DNA from: Platycnemis pennipes
Taxonomy: Eukaryota > Arthropoda > Insecta > Odonata > Platycnemididae
DNA length: 64,000 nt
Assembly: GCA_933228895.1 (NCBI GenBank)
Contig: OW121852.1
Span: 127,343,544 to 127,407,543, forward strand
Reading direction: 5' to 3'
Positions 59,101 through 63,750 of the stretch are shown here, in pieces; the first letter of the stretch is position 1, and each line of letters begins with the position of its first letter. Made by a program: the position numbers and the translations under genes. Under the pieces are notes generated by a model. It saw only the letters and a list, made by a program, of their open reading frames with translations, did not search any database and was not told the origin of the DNA.

Positions 59101-60041
59101 ATAGTAGTGCTAAGTAATTGCTAGTAATTAAGCACTGAAATGTGATTTTCACTTTTCAGATTAAGGATGGTTTTAGATTAATCCGAGTGCTAAAAACTAC
59201 TTGAAACCTTCAATTCATGTGTCAGAATGTTGAATATGCCACCCCCTAGAAGCTGCTGTGTACAGTGCACACATTCAACCAGGCAAAGGCATAGCCTTGA
59301 TTCTGGCTGATAAGAGTTTTGTTACTATGGAGTTATAAATTAAATTATATAGAATAGTATTGCCTACATGGTGCACAAAATGAATTGGTAATTTATTGGC
59401 CTAATTTACACCTTTTGAAGATGGCTTCCACCTATACAAAATTTGGCTATTGAATTGGAAAGGTTGCAATAGGCAGCCTTGAAGTCCTGCTAATCAACCG
59501 TTTATTATGGCACATCAGTATTATCTCATTGTTATTTATTTGAAGTTTGTTGAAATTTCTTCTTCTGCAAGCCTTTTAGTTTGGCTGCATGGAAACTTAA
59601 ACATGGTGTCTTAATATTTGCATCATTCTGTGTCGAGAACTTAAAATTCAAACATGGATGTGCCGCACTTTTTAAGATGCTATTCCACTCCTCTCCCCGC
59701 CCTCTTCCATTGAGTGTTCAGTGTGTTCATTTCTCTGGTTTATTCATTTCTGATAATTACCCCTTTTATTTATTTATGGTGGCATAGAGAGAGAAAGCGA
59801 GAGGAGTCTCGCCTAATTTTTTGGGATTTTGCACTCACGGCGGCTATTCTTTGCATGGCTTCTCCCCACGCCTTTCTTCCCCGTTTGCTGCATCCCTGGC
59901 AACCCCAACTGTGTCTCCTCCAACCAGGTTAAGCCTGAGAAACGGAAGCGAGGTCCGAAAAAGGCAAAGCCGGGCAAGGAGGATAAGGTTGTTGATGGCA
60001 AGAAGAAGAGGAGGAAGAGAGGCCGAAAGAAGAAAGGAGAA
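5007..60041 (+). CDS. Rsf1: Remodeling and spacing factor 1 (Rsf1), six exons joined, 3' end beyond window
   Basis: Spliced model: 5007-5151, 26182-26366, 26985-27433, 36751-48035, 51701-52050, 59928-60041. All junctions are GT-AG and the phases agree (split codons at exons 1/2, 3/4 and 4/5; clean junctions at 2/3 and 5/6), giving 4,176 codons with no stop. Residues about 14-160 follow the vertebrate RSF1 N-terminus in order: [26 protein letters not shown], then [15 protein letters not shown], the WHIM-type GxDxxGxxYW motif. In the known family, Rsf1 is the histone-binding subunit that pairs with the ISWI/SNF2H ATPase to space nucleosomes; it acts in the nucleus. The protein is far longer than human RSF1 (1,441 residues) because of one huge low-complexity exon. 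The PHD finger of the family is not found before base 64000, so the gene is partial here. Orthology rests on recognition of the N-terminal and [17 protein letters not shown] segments; no search was run. Confidence 0.9.
5152..8337. other. Intron 1, first part, no feature recognised
   Basis: AT-rich intron sequence between exon 1 and the Penelope-like tail. Only short unsupported ORFs are present. An imperfect hairpin at 8023-8059 (CATCTGCCCGCATG against CATGAGGGCAGATG) is the only structure noticed. Confidence 0.6.
8338..8529 (-). mobile_element. Penelope-like element 3' tail, inverted copy
   Basis: The reverse complement (GTGTAATTTTACAATTTTAA and onward) matches the tail at 17566-17695 with some substitutions and one length difference of several tens of bases. 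Homology stops at 8529, the position equivalent to 17566. It lies just left of the Gypsy insertion and is followed by AT and then GTGTTGTGTAAT (8532-8543), which repeats 17561-17572 on the + strand. Confidence 0.7.
8544..9369 (-). repeat. Gypsy 3' LTR
   Basis: 826 bp, TG...CA. It matches 16294-17129 at a constant offset of 7,750 up to the G-run at 9338-9351. In the element's sense the LTR opens TGTGGCATTTTTTGG and a C-run. It contains short imperfect tandem copies of GACGGCGTGGTTT (9133-9190) and a TATATAAG at 9106-9113 on the + strand. Confidence 0.95.
9370..11933 (-). repeat. Gypsy 3' non-coding region with diverged tandem repeats
   Basis: 2.56 kb between pol and the 3' LTR. From about 10190 to 11000 a unit of roughly 150-240 bp recurs. 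Its core CAACTTGGGTTGA-CT appears near 10275, 10503, 10641, 10686 and 10931 (first and last copies more diverged). GAGAGCCATGTAG is shared at 10384 and 10786, and GACAAAATTACAATACAT at 10563 and 10748. The polypurine tract next to the 3' LTR is poor (AGTGGA in sense). Apart from the small ORF at 11507-11875 nothing coding is seen. Confidence 0.7.
11507..11875 (-). CDS. Hydrophobic 122-aa ORF downstream of pol, unknown
   Basis: It starts with an ATG 58 bases after the gag-pol stop, in the position where some Gypsy elements carry a third ORF. The first 80 residues are strongly hydrophobic, with about three possible membrane spans (for example [15 protein letters not shown] and [19 protein letters not shown]). 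The tail is Gly/Ser/Arg-rich. It shows no recognised env features and is much shorter than an envelope protein. It may be a remnant, an accessory ORF or chance. Confidence 0.3.
   Translation of the reverse strand: MVLIAWIFLFTICHLIYYNVCYLNNYLIVKLPISYCQFIVPIHTANSYLINLLMLVLPVYGALVVILLYFGWFYLLFIMCVYQKGERCLHSAIVNSGGSGENSHEHSRGGSLPVKSRRVIGY
11934..16106 (-). CDS. Gypsy gag-pol polyprotein, 1,390 aa, intact
   Basis: The start is the ATG at 16106, the first ATG after the primer site and in a strong context (GCCACCATGG). The frame is also open upstream to 16160 but without an ATG there. Domains by residue: gag about 110-300; CX2CX4HX4C zinc knuckle [14 protein letters not shown] at 316-329; aspartic protease LIDTGCS (Asp 371) with LLGIDFI near 445; reverse transcriptase with catalytic Asp 635 (ILDLNSAF) and YIDD at 697-700; RNase H with Asp 846, Glu 885 or 887, and Asp 912; integrase zinc site His 1052, His 1059, Cys 1089, Cys 1092; integrase catalytic Asp 1121, Asp 1181, Glu 1216 with D-35-E spacing; then a C-terminal GPF-type module [10 protein letters not shown]. 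All catalytic residues are present and no stop or frameshift interrupts it. Gag and pol are in one frame, so no frameshift is needed. Confidence 0.96.
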   Translation of the reverse strand: MATKSDDPYAKNYRTTAQDRRARLNGETVVSLDNTGVSVDELCLVPQTQECDLRQSEIPLPTQVQVNLPRSSAIETLSTHLVDLPDSLPQESPPTQVLQVFPEATSNAAEPSRVRSALPISEGLAIVKQRIADFPPFDVSSAENWYNLMLNLTELVSLSLVPLSTLLSLVIPKLPSCWHRFWLSMLSQNFSWAQITRKLWNEIVSDREFDRLIASKVKRFQFPRETPRDFVSAIRNAVSALGLDYSECQIVHLIFQGLNPITISAIKTPTPPSSFEELDVVIGRASKALMDAADYANTFHGVSFYAPPAVSRQVVCSYCHKAGHYVRDCRKKHRRGQPSAISLMSVHKSPDINLPLLPISLQSASCNALIDTGCSVSICDENFFTSLGSSADKLKRKINSLELLTVAGQPFRVSCSVQLKIKIDKYSWVHEFYLADIPFPVLLGIDFIRKSKLIIHTNGVAFESAPCHLIHFCSNSRASYIPQAFAEHMSAGDEIVDSRNNSLLPCEDLVSQLKLLLSNYPDVVTQNLGVTSLMTYEIELLDECPVRSHPFQLSPPKTLLMKQHVQSLLDKGIIEVSNSNWCSPAFLIPKKNGSQRLVVDYRKLNRQIKKDGYPTPSVEHAFQYLADAKYFTILDLNSAFHQIPLSENSKKYTSFVTSFGMFQYTKLPFGFANSSQVFTRLINEVLSDLLFSSVYPYIDDICIYSKNSRDHVTHVGEVLSRLRSAGLTISEEKIKLGCTSIAFLGHLICNGTLCVDPDRIKPIESFPVPKNTRDVARFLGMCGFYSKFIPRYSEISIPLNHLKRKNVPFRWSTVENEAFVELKKALMNPPVLTFPRFDEEFHLFVDASGLALAAVLNQKVDGDFAPVAYASKTLLPHEQKLSAYELECMAVCWGIEKFNVYLQVKPFHLYTDNGALTWLFSHPKQLGKLGRMVLKLSSYNFTIHHVRGRSNSVADCLSRSPPVIQTDSSNVEPCPPISCVLHNIPLSFVDIRDHQRSDPTLREVFEKLEKDCSSCPNYFVKDNLLCYGNANARKGKIVLPVVLRPMIFQYYHCLSVSAHLGMAKTYEKVKREFWWSDMKKHIFDMVRKCHLCQTCKPRNTAPPGMMSSNLPAHVWERLYIDFVGPYPSTKNNHKYVLSIIDGFSKFCILEPVRNATSSAVVSVLTQRVFSKFGYPKFLVSDNAAVFKSHLVKEMCLQLGIKQVFTAPYQPSSNQVERLHRNLKAALSILCNNVHYNWVNFLSDLNFAFNSACHSATGESPAKIIFGRQLLHPLINQWSIPRELCEDDILEEEREAYLQQVVANLKRAKSKQKLVFDNSHSDITFKPGDRVLSKKHPISSKADKIMAKLTPLWEGPFIIKKLVSPVTAVLDIGPNKERICHVSQLKPYHGD
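16271..16291 (-). promoter_or_regulatory. Primer binding site, initiator tRNA-Met
   Basis: The + strand reads GAAACCACGCTCTGCTACCA (16272-16291), two bases inside the 5' LTR. This is the form of an animal initiator tRNA-Met 3' end (CTCTGCTACCA), so the minus-strand RNA can pair with it to prime reverse transcription. Confidence 0.85.
16294..17129 (-). repeat. Gypsy 5' LTR
   Basis: 836 bp, 10 bp longer than the 3' LTR only because of the G-rich run at 17088-17112. Elsewhere no difference was seen by eye, and the ORFs in the two copies translate identically. In the element's sense the TATA-like CTTATATAG at about 16855-16863 lies roughly 270 bases into the LTR. Confidence 0.95.
17135..17350 (+). 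pseudogene. Penelope-like element, GIY-YIG domain C-terminal fragment
   Basis: The frame from about 17160 gives [34 protein letters not shown] and [13 protein letters not shown]. This is the recognisable pattern at the end of the GIY-YIG endonuclease domain of Penelope-like retroelements (HLLE-GH, ILHIE-KG--LD-LE--EI, LNEQ). The upstream part, including the reverse transcriptase, is absent; the Gypsy 5' LTR lies immediately to the left. A 3' UTR with a hammerhead-like motif follows. Confidence 0.75.
17351..17695 (+). mobile_element. Penelope-like element 3' UTR and tail
   Basis: This continues from the GIY-YIG fragment through the hammerhead motif to an AT-rich tail ending about 17695, where homology to the inverted tail at 8338-8529 ends. 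The two tails share AATTTTACAATTTTAAATAT, GCTAAAGTTTTTTAC and GTATTAAATTTGGTTT. Confidence 0.65.
17528..17570 (+). ncRNA. Candidate hammerhead ribozyme of the Penelope-like element
   Basis: Core CTGATGA at 17533-17539 and GAAA at 17554-17557. Stem II is GGCTT/AAGCC (17541-17545 with 17549-17553, loop AGT). Stem I is TACAC (17528-17532) with GTGTA (17566-17570). Stem III is a 2-bp AC/GT stem within the self-complementary ACACGTGT (17557-17564), followed by T as the cleavage base (17565). Very short stem III and palindromic loop match the minimal type I hammerheads known from Penelope-like elements. One extra T (17540) between the core and stem II is atypical. Confidence 0.6.
18371..18495 (+). 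pseudogene. 5S rRNA-like sequence (pseudogene or 5S-derived SINE head)
   Basis: TAGATCACCGAAGTTGAGCA and ACGTTGGGCCCGG match the 5S internal promoter region (GATCACCGAAGTTAAGCAACGTCGGGCCCGG type). TACATACCGATTCCCG precedes it, and GGTTGGATGAGTGACC and CCGCGGTGCTCTTG follow at the right spacing. The length is about that of 5S rRNA, but the 5' end and the region after GTGACC are diverged, so it is unlikely to be a working gene. Confidence 0.7.
18621..18700 (-). repeat. tRNA-like segment (degenerate A and B boxes)
   Basis: On the minus strand TGGTGTAGTGGCTAG (18677-18691 complement) resembles an A box and GGTTTGAGTCC (18637-18647 complement) a B box, about 30 bases apart. No intact cloverleaf was found. 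Probably a SINE head. Confidence 0.5.
19589..20182. mobile_element. TTAA-type MITE nested in the pogo-like element
   Basis: The left end TTAA|CCCTTTTACTGCCAG and the right end CTGGCAGTAAAATTG are inverted repeats; the right TTAA appears mutated (TTAT). TTAA targeting and CCCT ends suggest a piggyBac-like MITE. Confidence 0.55.
19812..20072. mobile_element. Second TTAA-type MITE nested inside the first
   Basis: Flanked on both sides by exact TTAA (19808-19811 and 20073-20076). Ends CCCTCTCGCTCTCGTGCC and, inverted, CCCTTAAGATGCTCAAGGTG. 261 bp, non-coding. Confidence 0.65.
20376..22362. other. Intron 1, no feature recognised
   Basis: AT-rich intron sequence. No repeat ends, RNA genes or coding potential were found by eye. 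Confidence 0.5.
22363..22645 (+). mobile_element. tRNA-derived SINE
   Basis: The head reads GTGGCCTAGTGGGTAGAGCA (A-box region) and GGTTCAAATCC (B box, 22420-22430). A unique body follows (CCTTTCTGGACACCCCC, CAGGTGGCCCAGGGAAAGG, TTGGCTTAGTACGGGGTGAA). The tail ends CTTCGGGTTGAATCACTGAG and GAGTGAGTGAG. The same body occurs inverted at 63500-63750, and a tail fragment at 23234-23263. Confidence 0.85.
22646..23700. other. Intron 1, mostly unannotated, with a SINE tail scrap
   Basis: Nothing recognised except 23234-23263 (CCTTCGGGTTGCATCACTGA then GGGAGTGA), which copies the end of the SINE family. Confidence 0.5.
23705..24780 (+). pseudogene. LINE (non-LTR) reverse transcriptase C-terminal fragment, interrupted
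   Basis: Broken frames give [63 protein letters not shown] and [20 protein letters not shown]. This is the standard C-terminal pattern of arthropod non-LTR elements (WSVALYGCETW, LESFEMWCWRRM, IKRRKANWIGH, ViEGKi-GKRGRGR). Frameshifts are visible and a MITE splits it at 24164. The 3' continuation GGTATGAGAGGCTGAAGAAA resumes at 24698. Confidence 0.8.
24164..24691. mobile_element. hAT-like MITE inside the LINE fragment
   Basis: Ends TAGAGATGGGCAA and TTACCCATCTCTA are inverted repeats. The flanks TATGGGAG (24156-24163) and GATGGGAG (24692-24699) form an 8-bp target duplication with one mismatch, as expected for hAT elements. Sub-terminal GGTAATTTAC-type motifs recur inside. No transposase. 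Confidence 0.8.
24860..25405. mobile_element. TIR element (MITE), class uncertain
   Basis: Left end CAATGGGGTCGTTTACC and right end, inverted, CAATGGGGGCGTTTACTC. The interior has a GC-rich patch (25000-25200) unlike the surrounding intron. Flanks share TTAC but an exact duplication is not clear. Confidence 0.6.
26182..26366 (+). CDS. Rsf1: Rsf1 exon 2
   Basis: The acceptor ...GATCGACAG precedes 26182 and the donor AAA|GTGAGT follows 26366. The exon completes codon 49 as Val and encodes residues 49-110. These include [19 protein letters not shown] and [12 protein letters not shown], matching the helical N-terminal module of RSF1 (human VPKELVELHLKLMRKIGKSV). It ends in phase 0. Confidence 0.9.
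26367..26984 (+). other. Rsf1 intron 2
   Basis: A short 618-bp GT-AG intron, AT-rich, with no inserted element recognised. Confidence 0.8.
26985..27433 (+). CDS. Rsf1: Rsf1 exon 3 (WHIM-type motif)
   Basis: The acceptor TGCCTTCCAG precedes 26985 and the donor AAA|GTGAGT follows 27433. It encodes residues 111-260. [13 protein letters not shown] is followed by [16 protein letters not shown] (Gly about 141, Trp about 150), the GxDxxGxxYW motif of ISWI-partner proteins. An Ala/Pro/Ser linker follows that is not conserved, then [29 protein letters not shown], which lines up with the human segment ending in WKCIV before the acidic region. The exon is markedly GC-richer than the flanking introns. 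Confidence 0.92.
27806..28039 (+). other. Unassigned 77-codon ORF in intron 3
   Basis: The translation ([37 protein letters not shown]) has a protein-like composition unlike the surrounding intron. No family was recognised, and it is not needed to keep the Rsf1 frame. It could be a transposon or retrogene scrap. Confidence 0.2.
28268..29085. mobile_element. TIR element with TGGAAAAGTCAGGG repeats
   Basis: Left end CAGGGTTTATAGG and right end CCCCTATAAACCCTG are inverted repeats. Direct repeats TGTAT flank both sides (28263-28267 and 29086-29090). Copies of CTGGAAAAGTCAGGGAA-like units lie near both ends. About 818 bp with no transposase. Confidence 0.7.
29350..29420 (+). repeat. Dispersed repeat fragment (CTACATCTACGCAATACC type)
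   Basis: Same core as the fragment at 1511-1580, opposite orientation: CTACATCTACGCAATACC, GCAAGCCACCCTGAGG, TGTGGCAGGGGGTG. Confidence 0.6.
30909..32702. mobile_element. Pogo-like element nested in the Tigger transposon
   Basis: Ends CAGTGAAATCCCGGTTTAAC and, inverted, CAGTAGAAGCCCGGTATAGT, each bordered by TA (30907-30908 and 32703-32704). No transposase seen. Inside are TGGAAAAGTCAGGG-type repeats (31516-31610) and a perfect 11-bp hairpin GTGCCCCGATA/TATCGGGGCAC at 32159-32183. Confidence 0.7.
31516..31610 (+). repeat. TGGAAAAGTCAGGGAA repeat cluster
   Basis: CAGGGTGGCGAACGTCAGGG is followed by several GTCAGGGAA units with CTGG spacers. It belongs to the same repeat type as the element at 28268-29085 but has a different terminus. 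Confidence 0.55.
33090..33830 (-). pseudogene. Tigger-type transposase pseudogene
   Basis: Minus-strand frames give [19 protein letters not shown] (helix-turn-helix region), then [31 protein letters not shown], and [12 protein letters not shown] with [12 protein letters not shown]. These match the CENPB-type DNA-binding region and the start of the DDE domain (IFNADETGL) of Tigger/pogo transposases. Several stops and frameshifts make it inactive. Confidence 0.8.
34548..36750 (+). other. Intron 3, 3' part, no gene recognised
   Basis: AT-rich intron up to the exon 4 acceptor, with only short unsupported ORFs. 29091-30562, outside the repeat at 29350-29420, is likewise empty to the eye. Confidence 0.5.
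36751..48035 (+). CDS. Rsf1: Rsf1 exon 4, giant 11.3 kb low-complexity exon
   Basis: The acceptor TTTCCCCACAG precedes 36751 and the donor GAGAG|GTATGT follows 48035. It is open for 11,285 bases, encoding residues 260-4021. The first part, [17 protein letters not shown], still matches RSF1; after an acidic EEDELDDEP tract the rest is disordered in character: Ser/Lys/Pro/Glu-rich, dense in SP and KP pairs. A Pro/Ser/Met/His-rich section lies at about 42500-43600 with repeated P-x-N-L motifs. A VEVKP tandem repeat lies at 46010-46109. Near the end come [12 protein letters not shown], an Ala/Lys/Glu helix, a run of six Asp, and an Arg/Gly-rich tract (about 47860-47985) with the AT-hook core RGRPR. 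One unbroken frame of this length shows that it is translated. Functions of the middle part are unknown. Confidence 0.9.
46010..46109 (+). repeat. Coding minisatellite, VEVKP units
   Basis: About six to seven tandem 15-bp units of the form GTTAAGCCTGTTGAA within Rsf1 exon 4, encoding VKPVE repeats (residues about 3347-3379). Copies differ mainly at third codon positions and keep the frame. Confidence 0.9.
48107..48112 (+). terminator. Candidate intronic polyadenylation signal
   Basis: AATAAA followed by T-rich sequence, 61 bases after the in-frame TGA (48044-48046) reached if the exon 4 donor at 48036 is not used. It could end a shorter Rsf1 transcript. Confidence 0.4.
48870..50470 (+). pseudogene. 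PIF/Harbinger transposase relic
   Basis: The + strand gives pieces in order: [17 protein letters not shown] (about 49270-49317), [20 protein letters not shown] (about 49413-49475), and [20 protein letters not shown] (about 49700-49762). These match the PIF/Harbinger order (LLxALRFYATGSF, FPxTxxEL--I--GFY, and IGAIDCTHIKI with the first catalytic Asp). Stops and frameshifts separate them. GGTTTAAACCGCAGT and TCTAAACCATGGCTTGAA sequences near the two sides may be decayed ends. Confidence 0.7.
51137..51293. mobile_element. Short pogo/mariner-type MITE
   Basis: The left end TA|CAGTCAAGCCCGTTTATAAC and the inverted right end CAGTCAAGCCCAC share the outer bases, and CCCGTTTATAACAAAG recurs slightly further inside. 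157 bp, non-coding. The right TA is not preserved. Confidence 0.6.
51701..52050 (+). CDS. Rsf1: Rsf1 exon 5
   Basis: The acceptor TATACGTCAG precedes 51701 and the donor GAG|GTGAGT follows 52050. It completes the split Gly codon from exon 4 and continues [18 protein letters not shown]. It carries [19 protein letters not shown] and a Lys/Glu-rich helix, then [15 protein letters not shown]. This resembles the region of RSF1-family proteins between the low-complexity part and the PHD finger. It ends in phase 0. Its GC content and lack of stops in this frame contrast with the AT-rich introns. Confidence 0.85.
52051..54440 (+). other. Intron 5, first part, no feature recognised
   Basis: AT-rich intron with short chance ORFs on both strands. 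No repeat family identified. Confidence 0.5.
54453..54940 (-). pseudogene. LINE reverse transcriptase C-terminal fragment
   Basis: The minus-strand frame gives [80 protein letters not shown], and further on [14 protein letters not shown]. This is the terminal region of a non-LTR element. The 3' end in element sense is the (ATG)n-like ATGATGATGATG run at 54451-54462, a typical simple-repeat tail. It is 5'-truncated with at least one frame break. Confidence 0.85.
54943..54973. repeat. Perfect 13-bp inverted repeat
   Basis: GCTGTAAGCAGAA, loop TCTTC, TTCTGCTTACAGC. It lies exactly at the truncated 5' edge of the LINE fragment. Confidence 0.8.
54974..59927 (+). other. Intron 5, second part
   Basis: Mostly unrecognised AT-rich sequence. 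At 56675-56690 TTTGACCCATCTCTA resembles a hAT-type terminal repeat without a visible partner. At 55290-55325 CATTGGTGAAACTGGCCCT resembles a DNA-transposon end, also unpaired. Confidence 0.4.
59928..60041 (+). CDS. Rsf1: Rsf1 exon 6 (basic, Lys/Arg-rich)
   Basis: The acceptor CTCCAACCAG precedes 59928. The 38 codons give [20 protein letters not shown] and [14 protein letters not shown], a highly basic stretch that could serve as a nuclear localisation signal. The phase fits exon 5. The proposed donor at 60042 (GAA|GTATGG) is weaker than the others, so the 3' boundary is less certain. Read-through would reach a stop at 60078-60080. Confidence 0.72.
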
Positions 60042-63000
60042 GTATGGACATGCACTTATTCAATATGCTTCCAAAAGTAAAAAGAGTAATTAAGACAGAA
60101 ATTAAGACTGCAAAATGCATGAACTCTCCAACATGCTCTCTTTTTTCCCACCGTCCATTTGCAATTTCTCTCCTCCGCCTCGTAATTGCTTCCATTTTGT
60201 TGGAAGCAAGATATGCCTTCAATTAGAGTGAGGTATGGGACGTGCACTGCGGCACGATGACCACCTTTATCAGCAAGCCAGCTCTCAGACCAAATTGGTG
60301 AGAAGAGAATCTCTCAATCCCGTTGCTATTCGGAAAAATTATCCATTGCTCGTTTCAGCCACTCTCTTTAAAAGTTGATACATTTCCAAGAGCATGAGTA
60401 GTGAAAGTATAGTATATTGTCAATGCATGCCTGTTTTGTTATATTCATTCATCCGTATAAATTATTTTTTCTGGAACATTAATTATCAGTTCACGCATCA
60501 AACTGAAATATTTACAAATATGAATCATGTTGAAACTTTAGAATTATAATCATCCTGGTCCTGTTTTTCTTTATGGAAATACAAGATATTTTTGCAATGT
60601 GTCATAGATTGGGGTAACAGGTTACAGCTGTGCTGTATAAACAAAATCACTTAATCACAGGTCAGTACCTAACTGCCGAATCTTTGTCCACCCTTGGCTA
60701 CCCTGAGAGATGTGGCTGATGATATAGCGTATAGTAAACCTATATCACTCATTCATTTTTTGATTAATCTATGAATAATGTGTTTGCATCATCACAGGAG
60801 TAAGTATGCGCTTGAGGGCTCGCCACCTTCCTAATTCTGTTGGCTGGTCCCCTTCCCTGAACTGCCTCAAAATGTACAACAGTTATAGTTAGACAGTGAG
60901 CCCTCTAGAATTTACTTACACTATGGTATTATTTGTGAGTGAAAAACTATATGTGCAGTTAAGGGGAACTCATTTTTCCTTCCTGTGAATTTAAGTGCTC
61001 TTCCTGTCTGTATTCTCTTGAGTTTGGGGAGCATTCATCATTCTCTTCTTGGTTAATAAATTAATTTTTACTCTCTAGATCTATTAGAACTTTGACAGCC
61101 AAAGAAAATTCAATTTGATGTGAGAGGTATCTTCTAATTGTGGAGCTAAGTAACAAATAAAAGATGTTGAAATTTTCCTAATGCAATGAGCCATTGTTTC
61201 ACATCATGGGGAATAAAACACCAAAATAATTTTAAAACTCCACTAGTATGATTAAAAGTTGAGATCTAGTTAGAAGAAAATTTTTCCTTGATTAAAAATT
61301 TAAAAGCTCCTCTTAGATCAGAGCACCAGTATGTGTTACTAGTTAGAGGAATACTTTTTATCAAAGAAATGAAGGCTGGAGGATGGATTCTTTTCATTTT
61401 GAGAGCTGTGAGTGCATGACTATATAACCACCTATTTTAATGTGAGACTTCTTAAAGTATTAGTATTATATAGCAGTAGCAATTTTTTGTGCTGAATTAT
61501 TAAAAATCACCTAAATGGGTCCTTGGAGGTGGAATGAAGTTGGTTATGTATGGTTGAGTTGATTATGTTCTTTGTGTTTGAGAATCCCGCATCAGTTAAT
61601 TTTTATTCTCAATTCCAAGATTTCCACAGTGAAATAATTCAACTGCCTTGACTGGGATGTGTTATTCTGTACATTGATGTTCATCTTCACATTAATTATT
61701 GCCTCATTTACATCATGAGATGAAAATAAGGGATGTTTTATTTTATTGATCACATGCTTTCCAGAATTTTCTGTAGCATCATCCTTTTCAGTAATGGAAG
61801 TTCTGTTTTAATTGTGATATGAACATAGCTTATTTGCATCACATTTCCCAAAAAATAAGTCATCCTAAATTTGAAGGTAATGAAAGTAAACAATGTAATT
61901 AGTAATAACTGGTGTTGGGTATTTACATCTTTTTTTTTGATTCTGATCCACATTGTTAGCATCTTAGAGAATGATTAGGGATGGGACATTCAAATCCTCG
62001 GATCCTTCAAATATTTCCTCTTTCATCCAATCTCTTGAATTTTCGCCTTGAATCCGAATCCTTGAAAATACAAGTCACTTGTGACAGGCCCAAATTTGAC
62101 AGGAGTTAGCTATGTCCATTTAGCCATTGAAGGTACCTTAAAAAAAACCACCAGCGGTGATGACCTCACCTCAGCAGACAAAAACTCATGCAATCCTATT
62201 ATCTCTACTTTACCGAGGCCATAATGGAACTAGTTAATACTTAGTGAGAGTATAAGGCCATAATTTAGCATTTAATAGGAAGCAAAGCTATTAAAAGCTA
62301 CTATAAAATAAATTTTTACAACTCTGGCTAAAATGCTAAGTGTCTCTATCAGGTAAATCATGGAAAGGTTAACCGTAAGTCGCTGTCCATTATGGAATGT
62401 CTGTTGCCACCCAATAACAATATTTCTCTTGAATTTCAGCCCCATGCTTTTCATGAACGAGTGATAAACCCTTCTCATTATCAATACAAAGACAAAAGAT
62501 AATTTCATAAAAACAAAGATAATCTCGTAAAGAATGGATGAAATATACTCCATGTATTCCTATCTCCCCTCGCTACCTGGAGCTATTGGCAGTTAACTGT
62601 AGCTTTATCCTTAACTCTTACACATCATATGGACTTGCATTCACTCCTTCACATCATTCCACCATGCCAAGAGATGGTTGTTTTGGACTAATACTAGGAG
62701 ATGAACTATGTCGACAGAGGGGATTGAGTTGGAACTATCTATGACTGCAGATGTTACTGCTGGGAGTGGACGAAGAAACTATTTAATCACTAGGTCTACT
62801 TAATGAAATATGCCTTCAATTCCTTGGGTAGGCAGTTGACTCTGCAACAGTATCACCTTGCTTTTATGAGGAATCTTGTCAGAGCTGTGGCATAGGCACT
62901 TCTCCTCACACTATGTGAGGGGGATGTCCAGTGGTACTTTTGGACACAGATGGTCCCCTACGAGGCCAAGGAAAAAAACCATCCCCCTCCACCTAGGGTA

Positions 63001-63499
63001 GCACGAAAGCACAATATGTGCACCAGGAATCATTATGCGGACTTTGGAAACATGCATCATGCTCCATGTAAAGCTAAAAACACACATTTCTTACAGAGGA
63101 CATCTTTTTAGAACGGGAGGAAATTCAAAATCGATTTTAGATGGTAATTATTTTAGCTTCTAATTACTGCAGGAATTGGTTAGTGCTTATTTCTTGTCGC
63201 TTTCCTTAACCGATGGTGATTTGCCTATGTATTTTTTCTGCTCTTGTAGTAATGCCTGTTTAAAAGGTGCATCAAACCTCTGGCTGCATAGAACTTTTCA
63301 TTTCATCACTTCTTCTCCTCAGATTTGCAAGGTACAAACGAATTTCAGAAGGAATGCTAGAATAATTTAAAGGGCCAAAAATAAATTTGGCTTTTGGGCA
63401 TTCAAGGTTAATGGTATGAACGTTAACCTCAAAAATGTAGTGGTTCCATCCAAAAACCTAACTTAAAATAATCCGTACTAAGTGCTTTTTATTTCCAAC
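60042..63499 (+). other. Rsf1 intron 6 (incomplete), no exon recognised
   Basis: No PHD-finger cysteine pattern or other Rsf1-like peptide is found. At 61977 TTAGGGATGGGACATTCAAA resembles a hAT-type end with no partner seen. 62860-63000 contains GC-richer sequence of unknown origin. Confidence 0.5.
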
Positions 63500-63750
63500 G
63501 CGAAGGTTGGGCTTTGATAGGTGAGAGTAGAGCTCACCCCGTACTAAGCCAGTGGCATGTGAATTTCACACATTCAGGGTAGGGGGGCCAATTCCTTTCC
63601 CTGAGCCACATGCGATTTCCTACAAAGTTCTGACACACGGAAAATTGAATCGCGATGATTTTAGGTGGGGGTGTCCAGAAAGGCTCTTGCCCGGGATTTG
63701 AACCCAGGACCCTCCGGTCAGTAGACCAGCGCTCTACCTACTAGTTATGT
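63500..63750 (-). mobile_element. tRNA-derived SINE, reverse orientation
   Basis: Same family as 22363-22645. On the minus strand TAGTAGGTAGAGC (A-box region) and GGTTCAAATCC (B box, 63694-63704 complement) are followed by CAAGAGCCTTTCTGGACACC and GCTTAGTACGGGGTGAGCTC. Confidence 0.85.

Noticed and set aside
59821..60093. ORF starting upstream of exon 6 as a separate small gene
   Set aside because: The part before 59928 reads through a clear acceptor site and is intronic in composition; only 59928-60041 is supported as an Rsf1 exon.
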